Part shown: positions 15,427-19,231 of the stretch, piece after piece
Numbering within the stretch: the first letter of the stretch is position 1
Layout: each line of letters begins with the position of its first letter
NCBI GenBank assembly: GCA_040414865.1
Contig: JBEDUR010000222.1
Location: 1 to 19,231 of the forward strand
Direction: 5' to 3'
From: Palsa-461 sp040414865
GTDB lineage: Bacteria > Actinomycetota > Acidimicrobiia > Acidimicrobiales > RAAP-2
Length of the DNA stretch: 19,231 nucleotides
Program-made: the position numbers and the translations under genes
The notes under the pieces: generated by a model
The model's input: the letters and a program-made list of their open reading frames with translations, nothing else
What the model was told of the DNA's origin: nothing
The model's database searches: none

Positions 15427-16563
15427 TCAGCCGGCCGAAACGGTGACCGTACTCGGCACCAACTCGACCCAGGTCCGCCCGGGCTGTAGGGCGATGGGCG
15501 TCCCGGTCGAGGACACGAAACTCGTGGGCTGATCGAGCGAGTTTCGCGACCAGGTCCCAGTGATCTCCTCCCCGTTACGGAAGACCTTGGCTGGCCCGCT
15601 GGCGTTCTGGTACAGGTTGGCCTGAACCTCGAGGCTGCCTTGAGCGTCCTCGACCCAAGGCCCAAAGGTGACGTGTATCACCTGGACGATTACATTCGCC
15701 GCCGAGTTTTGGGTCCCGTTGGCGAGGTTGTCCGGAGACGAGCCATAGAAGCGCAGGTATTGCTTGGTCGTAGCGTCGTATTTCCAGACCACCGGTGAGA
15801 CGGTGTAGGCGATCGACACGGACGTGGTCGGCGTACCGGCCGGTGGGGTGGAGGAGAACCGGAAGACGGGCGACGGGGGCGTGTTTTTGTCCGGGTGGAG
15901 GTTCCACAACGCTGAGGTCGCCGCATAGGTGTTGAACGGGGCAACCCGTCCCGACTCCCTGTGCACGACCGAGGTGTCGAAGCGCAGATCGATCGGGACG
16001 ATTGGGGAGTGTGCGATGTTACTGAGCACTGGATCGATGCCACCCACAAAGGCCATCAAGGGCTCACCGAACTGGCCGAGGATGCCGATGTCGATGTTAC
16101 GGGCCGACCGGATCGGGCCCACCATGGCCGAGTTCTCACACTGGTATACGGCGACATAGCGAGTGATCCCGCCCTCGACCGGCTCCTCGAAGACGATGTC
16201 GGCATCGTTCAGGCCGCTTTGCGGCCTTGCCGGCGAAGAGTTATCGACCTTGACGCCTAAAGCTGGTCGTTGCGGCACCGAGGCGGTGGGCAGGTCGGTC
16301 AGGGGGCAGGAGGTGGTGCTCGGCGGAGGGCTGCTGCTGGAGCACGATGCCAACGCCGAGGCCGCTAGACCGAACACGGCCACGCCGACAAGGGTTCGGA
16401 TTCGGTGAAAGGGCTCGCTCGACCGGGGAAAAGGCAGCGGTGCCCGAGGCCGCCTTCGTCCCCGGGATAAAAGAGTCCAGCGGGACCGAACCGGTGCAGA
16501 TCGGGGGCCCGTTCCTGCCGGAAGGCTGATCCTTCGAGGCCGGCCCGATAGCGACAGTGCCAT
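15427..16563 (-). CDS. DUF3048 (YerB-type) lipoprotein, copy 2
   Basis: A 378-residue paralogue of the adjacent copy 1. From CPLTDLPT to the C-terminal STVTVSAG the two align without gaps; I count about 65 differences over about 293 residues, near 78% identity. It keeps the same blocks: RPQSGLNDADIVFEEPVEGG, VGPIRSARNIDIGILGQF, NSAANVIVQV and ITGTWSRNSLDQPTSF. The hydrophobic segment ends in the lipobox LASC, so it is also a predicted lipoprotein. ATG 16563 has a GGAG seven nt upstream but leaves an unusually long, Arg/Pro-rich stretch of about 50 residues before the membrane segment. No later ATG or GTG fits, so the true start is uncertain. It is divergent from the phosphoesterase gene. Confidence 0.87.
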   Translation of the reverse strand: MALSLSGRPRRISLPAGTGPRSAPVRSRWTLLSRGRRRPRAPLPFPRSSEPFHRIRTLVGVAVFGLAASALASCSSSSPPPSTTSCPLTDLPTASVPQRPALGVKVDNSSPARPQSGLNDADIVFEEPVEGGITRYVAVYQCENSAMVGPIRSARNIDIGILGQFGEPLMAFVGGIDPVLSNIAHSPIVPIDLRFDTSVVHRESGRVAPFNTYAATSALWNLHPDKNTPPSPVFRFSSTPPAGTPTTSVSIAYTVSPVVWKYDATTKQYLRFYGSSPDNLANGTQNSAANVIVQVIHVTFGPWVEDAQGSLEVQANLYQNASGPAKVFRNGEEITGTWSRNSLDQPTSFVSSTGTPIALQPGRTWVELVPSTVTVSAG

Positions 16564-16815
16564 GGACGTTCTCCATCGTCTCTAGCAGGACATGGGTGAG
16601 GCCGCCGGGATGGCGGCCCACGATGTCAAAATTTTGCCACTACCCGTGCCATGGAGTGAGTGATGTCCAACCAGCTGTTGCTCTGGCCAGGCAGGCTCGG
16701 GCGGACGAGGGCTTCACTGCGGGTCCGATCAGCCGTCGCGTACTCGCCGCGGACGACCTTGGACACTTGCGTCGGACAAGAAGGTTTCGCAGCCTGACCA
16801 TGCCAGGATGAGTCG

Positions 16816-17979
16816 GTGACCACCCCGACTCATCGCGATCCTGCGCCACAGATCGACACCTTCGTGGTTCTCATGAAGGAGAACCACAGCTTTGACAACT
16901 ACTTTGGGATGCTTGGCCGTGGTGCCGGCTTCACTCTCGACGCCACTGGTCGTCCGATCAATTCCAATCCGGACAAAACCGGCCAGCCGGTCCTGGCACA
17001 CCACTTGACGCTGCCGTTCAACCCGTCGTTCGACCTGAGCCAAACCTGGAACGCGTCACATCTCCAATGGGACGGCGGGGCCATGGACGGGTTCGTGACA
17101 ACGACGGACAGCCACGAGCCGATGGGCTATTTCGATGGCAGCGATCTGCCGTGGTACTACGGCTTCGCACGAACGTTCGGCATCGGGGACCGTTACTTTG
17201 CATCATGCTTGGCGCAGACGTTCCCAAACCGCCGTTACCTGCAGGCGGCTACATCCGATGGCCTGGTCAGCACCGCACTTCCGAGCCCCTTCGTGCACCC
17301 GCCGAAGACCGGCCTGATCTGGGACCGTCTCGACGGTGCCGGAATCACTTGGAATAACTACTTCGTCGAGGTTCCGGAGGTGGCGCTGTGGCCGCGGAAC
17401 GTCCTGCGCTATCACAACCACCTTCACGGCTTCGAGGATTTCCTCGAGGACTGCCATCGCGGCCGGCTCCCCGCCGTCAGCCTCCTGACGCCTGACGTGA
17501 CGTTTGCCTCGGAGGGTGAGTATCAAGACGACCAAGTCGGCGAGGCCTTCACGGCAACCGTGTTCGACGCCCTTGCTCACAGTCCGCAGTGGACGCGATC
17601 GGCCTTGGTTGTCGTGTGGGACGAGGGCGGCGGTTTTTATGATCACGTCCCTCCGCCGTCGGCGCCGTCGCCCGACGACGTGCCGCCAGCCATTCATGTA
17701 CCTCCAGACCAGCCTGGGTCCTTCGACCGGCTGGGCTTTCGAGTGCCCTGTCTCGTGGCGTCACCCTTCTCCAAGGTGGGCCACGTGTCCTCAGTCCTTT
17801 ACGATCACACCTCGATCCTCGCTACCTTCGAAAGCAAGTGGGGATTGGGCCCCCTCACTCGCCGCGACGCCAGCGCCCATCCGTTGTGGGACTTCTTCAA
17901 CCTCGACGAACCGGTGAGCTTCGAAGAGCCGCCACATCTGCCTCGGCCGCGCATCTGGCCATGGCCGGGCCGGGGCTGA
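16816..17979 (+). CDS. Phosphoesterase family protein (phospholipase C / acid phosphatase AcpA superfamily)
   Basis: A 387-residue protein of the PF04185-type phosphoesterase superfamily. Metal-site and active-site signatures are MKENHSFDNYFGMLG (residues 20-34), DRYFASCLAQTFPNRRYL, VVVWDEGGGFYDHVPPP, and the C-terminal YDHTSILATFESKWGL. Relatives hydrolyse phospholipids or other phosphate esters, usually outside the cell after Tat export. Here no signal peptide is present: the GTG start leads straight into the domain, and a TGA stands in frame 21 nt upstream. The ribosome site AGGA lies seven nt before the GTG. The protein may therefore be cytoplasmic or exported by another route. The divergent neighbour is a DUF3048 lipoprotein, and the HtrA-like protease follows on the same strand. 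Confidence 0.9.
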   Translation: MTTPTHRDPAPQIDTFVVLMKENHSFDNYFGMLGRGAGFTLDATGRPINSNPDKTGQPVLAHHLTLPFNPSFDLSQTWNASHLQWDGGAMDGFVTTTDSHEPMGYFDGSDLPWYYGFARTFGIGDRYFASCLAQTFPNRRYLQAATSDGLVSTALPSPFVHPPKTGLIWDRLDGAGITWNNYFVEVPEVALWPRNVLRYHNHLHGFEDFLEDCHRGRLPAVSLLTPDVTFASEGEYQDDQVGEAFTATVFDALAHSPQWTRSALVVVWDEGGGFYDHVPPPSAPSPDDVPPAIHVPPDQPGSFDRLGFRVPCLVASPFSKVGHVSSVLYDHTSILATFESKWGLGPLTRRDASAHPLWDFFNLDEPVSFEEPPHLPRPRIWPWPGRG

Positions 17980-18203
17980 TCGGAGCGGAGCCCTTGTGGA
18001 CGGCTGTCTGCCCCGTCGCGCCCGGCCTGGATGAGCGCCGGTTCGGAGGTGACCCGCCGACGACACGCACCCCGGCCAGATCAGAACAGAGGTCCTGAAT
18101 CACCCACGAATAGGTGATGCGACCCCTCATTCCATTCGCCACGATCGAGCCGATGGCCGTTGTTTTCGCGCCCTAACGAGCGACAGAGCCAGGGAGGCCT
18201 CCG

Positions 18204-19231
18204 ATGTCAATAGCCGCGCGCCCTCACCGAAGAAGTTGGAGAGTCCAACTGCGCATCGGCGCCGTGGCGACCTTGGCCGGCGTCTTTGGTGGAATCGCCT
18301 ATACCGTCGGCACCGTTAGCACGTCGGAGAGCGCCTCGGCCGCGCTCAGACAGGGCTCCGGCAACTGCAACATCACCGACGTCGCCAACAAGGACCTTCC
18401 GTCAGTCGTCACGATCAGCGTGACGGGCGTGTCGAACGGTCAGGTGGCGGGAGGAACTGGCTCAGGGGAGGTCATCCGCTCCGACGGCTATATCTTGACC
18501 AATAACCATGTCATCGCTCCCGCCGCTACGGGCGGCTCGGTAACGGTCATGTTCAACGATGGGAAAACGGCGCCGGCCAGCATCGTGGGTCGCGATCCAC
18601 TGACCGACCTGGCCGTGATCAAGGTGAACGGGCAATCGTCGCTCAAGACGATCTCGTTCGGATCGTCGAGCGATTTGGAGATCGGATTGCCAGTCATCGT
18701 CCTGGGAGCGCCACTTGGGCTGTCGAGTACCGTCACCAGCGGGATCGTCAGCGCCCTCGACCGGACCATCGAAGTCCCAGGTGAAAGCGGGTCGGCACTC
18801 CTTGTCGACGCCATCCAGACCGATGCCGCGATCAACCCGGGCAATAGTGGCGGCGTCCTGGCGAATTGCGAAGGGCAGATGATCGGGGTTCCCTCGGCCG
18901 GTGCGACCGTTCCTACCGCGAGCGGGGAGTCGAGCGGCGGGAGCATCGGTCTCGGCTTCGCCATTCCGTCCAACCTGGCCAAGATGGTCTCAGATGAGAT
19001 CATCTCCACCGGAAGCGCGACTCACGCCTACTTCGGTCTCGTCGCCGAACCAGTCAGGTCTGGCGGTCCGGTGAACGGCAAGGTCGAAGGTCTGCTCATC
19101 ACGAGCGTGGTCGCCGGAGGACCTTCAGACTCGGCCGGACTCACGCCGGGGGACCTCATCACCTCGATCAACGGAGAAAAGGCCACCGACACCACGCAAC
19201 TGGTAGAGATCACGCTCAGCAAGCGTCCGGG
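18204..19231 (+). CDS. HtrA/DegP-like membrane-anchored serine protease, 5' part
   Basis: The frame is open from ATG 18204 to the window end: 342 complete codons, with the C-terminus missing. AGGGAGG lies six nt upstream. An Arg-rich start and one hydrophobic span (about residues 17-37) predict a membrane anchor with the catalytic domain outside. The trypsin-like triad is intact: His102 in ILTNNHVI, Asp135 in DPLTDLAVIKV and Ser215 in NPGNSGGVL. VIVLGAPLGLSSTVTSGIVS and GLGFAIPS are typical of HtrA. A PDZ domain begins near residue 285 (LLITSVVAGGPSDSAGL, PGDLITSINGE). Such proteases degrade or refold damaged envelope proteins. The preceding 224-bp gap shows no other gene. Confidence 0.93.
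   Translation, partial: MSIAARPHRRSWRVQLRIGAVATLAGVFGGIAYTVGTVSTSESASAALRQGSGNCNITDVANKDLPSVVTISVTGVSNGQVAGGTGSGEVIRSDGYILTNNHVIAPAATGGSVTVMFNDGKTAPASIVGRDPLTDLAVIKVNGQSSLKTISFGSSSDLEIGLPVIVLGAPLGLSSTVTSGIVSALDRTIEVPGESGSALLVDAIQTDAAINPGNSGGVLANCEGQMIGVPSAGATVPTASGESSGGSIGLGFAIPSNLAKMVSDEIISTGSATHAYFGLVAEPVRSGGPVNGKVEGLLITSVVAGGPSDSAGLTPGDLITSINGEKATDTTQLVEITLSKRP

Noticed and set aside
15205..16675. GTGATGTCC sequence repeated near 15210 and 16665
   Set aside because: The matches are only about nine bases, lie at different distances from the two DUF3048 starts, and could be chance.
18488..19009. Minus-strand open frame of 173 codons
   Set aside because: It is antisense to the HtrA-like protease, whose catalytic triad is clear on the plus strand.

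Overview
The window looks like chromosomal DNA from a high-GC actinobacterium. The block tRNA-Ser – rimO – pgsA – cinA – (Xre regulator) – thpR – recA, a CGAAC-N4-GTTCG SOS box in front of recA, frequent GTG starts and ATGA/GTGA stop-start overlaps all fit. An uncultured relative of the Acidimicrobiia is my best guess, but that is inferred from gene order and the RecA sequence and was not tested. No insertion sequence, CRISPR array, rRNA or prophage was found.

Left part (1-7300). The 3' end of a 5-oxoprolinase subunit (pxpC) converges on a TauE/SafE-type permease. That permease sits behind a CYTH-CHAD protein that is divergent from a NUDIX hydrolase; this pair suggests polyphosphate or nucleotide-phosphate chemistry, and both genes may be read from leaderless transcripts. 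Next, on the minus strand, is a fusion protein with two copies of a DoxX-like membrane module followed by an exported His/Cys-bearing domain. Downstream of it is a FabH-like ketosynthase III gene split by an in-frame TAG at codon 59. Its active-site Cys is kept, but the His and Asn positions appear to be Asn and His.

Central part (7325-13800). tRNA-Ser(GCT) precedes rimO, pgsA and cinA, which overlap by 4 nt at each junction and must be co-transcribed. A short minus-strand unit (unknown 128-aa protein plus Xre regulator) lies between cinA and thpR. A 34-bp near-perfect palindrome sits exactly over the likely regulator promoter, so it reads as an autoregulated cassette. thpR and the SOS-controlled recA follow.

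Right part (13800-19231). recX does not follow recA. Instead there are two tandem minus-strand DUF3048/YerB-type lipoprotein genes, about three quarters identical by eye. They are divergent from a phosphoesterase (phospholipase C/acid phosphatase superfamily) that has no signal peptide. The window ends inside a membrane-anchored HtrA-like serine protease with an intact His-Asp-Ser triad and the start of a PDZ domain. This end looks envelope-related.

The strongest leads are the nonsense-split ketosynthase with the swapped triad, the palindrome-controlled Xre cassette, the duplicated DoxX/exported-domain fusion, and the DUF3048 pair beside recA. All functions are read from motifs recognised by eye; no database search was run.
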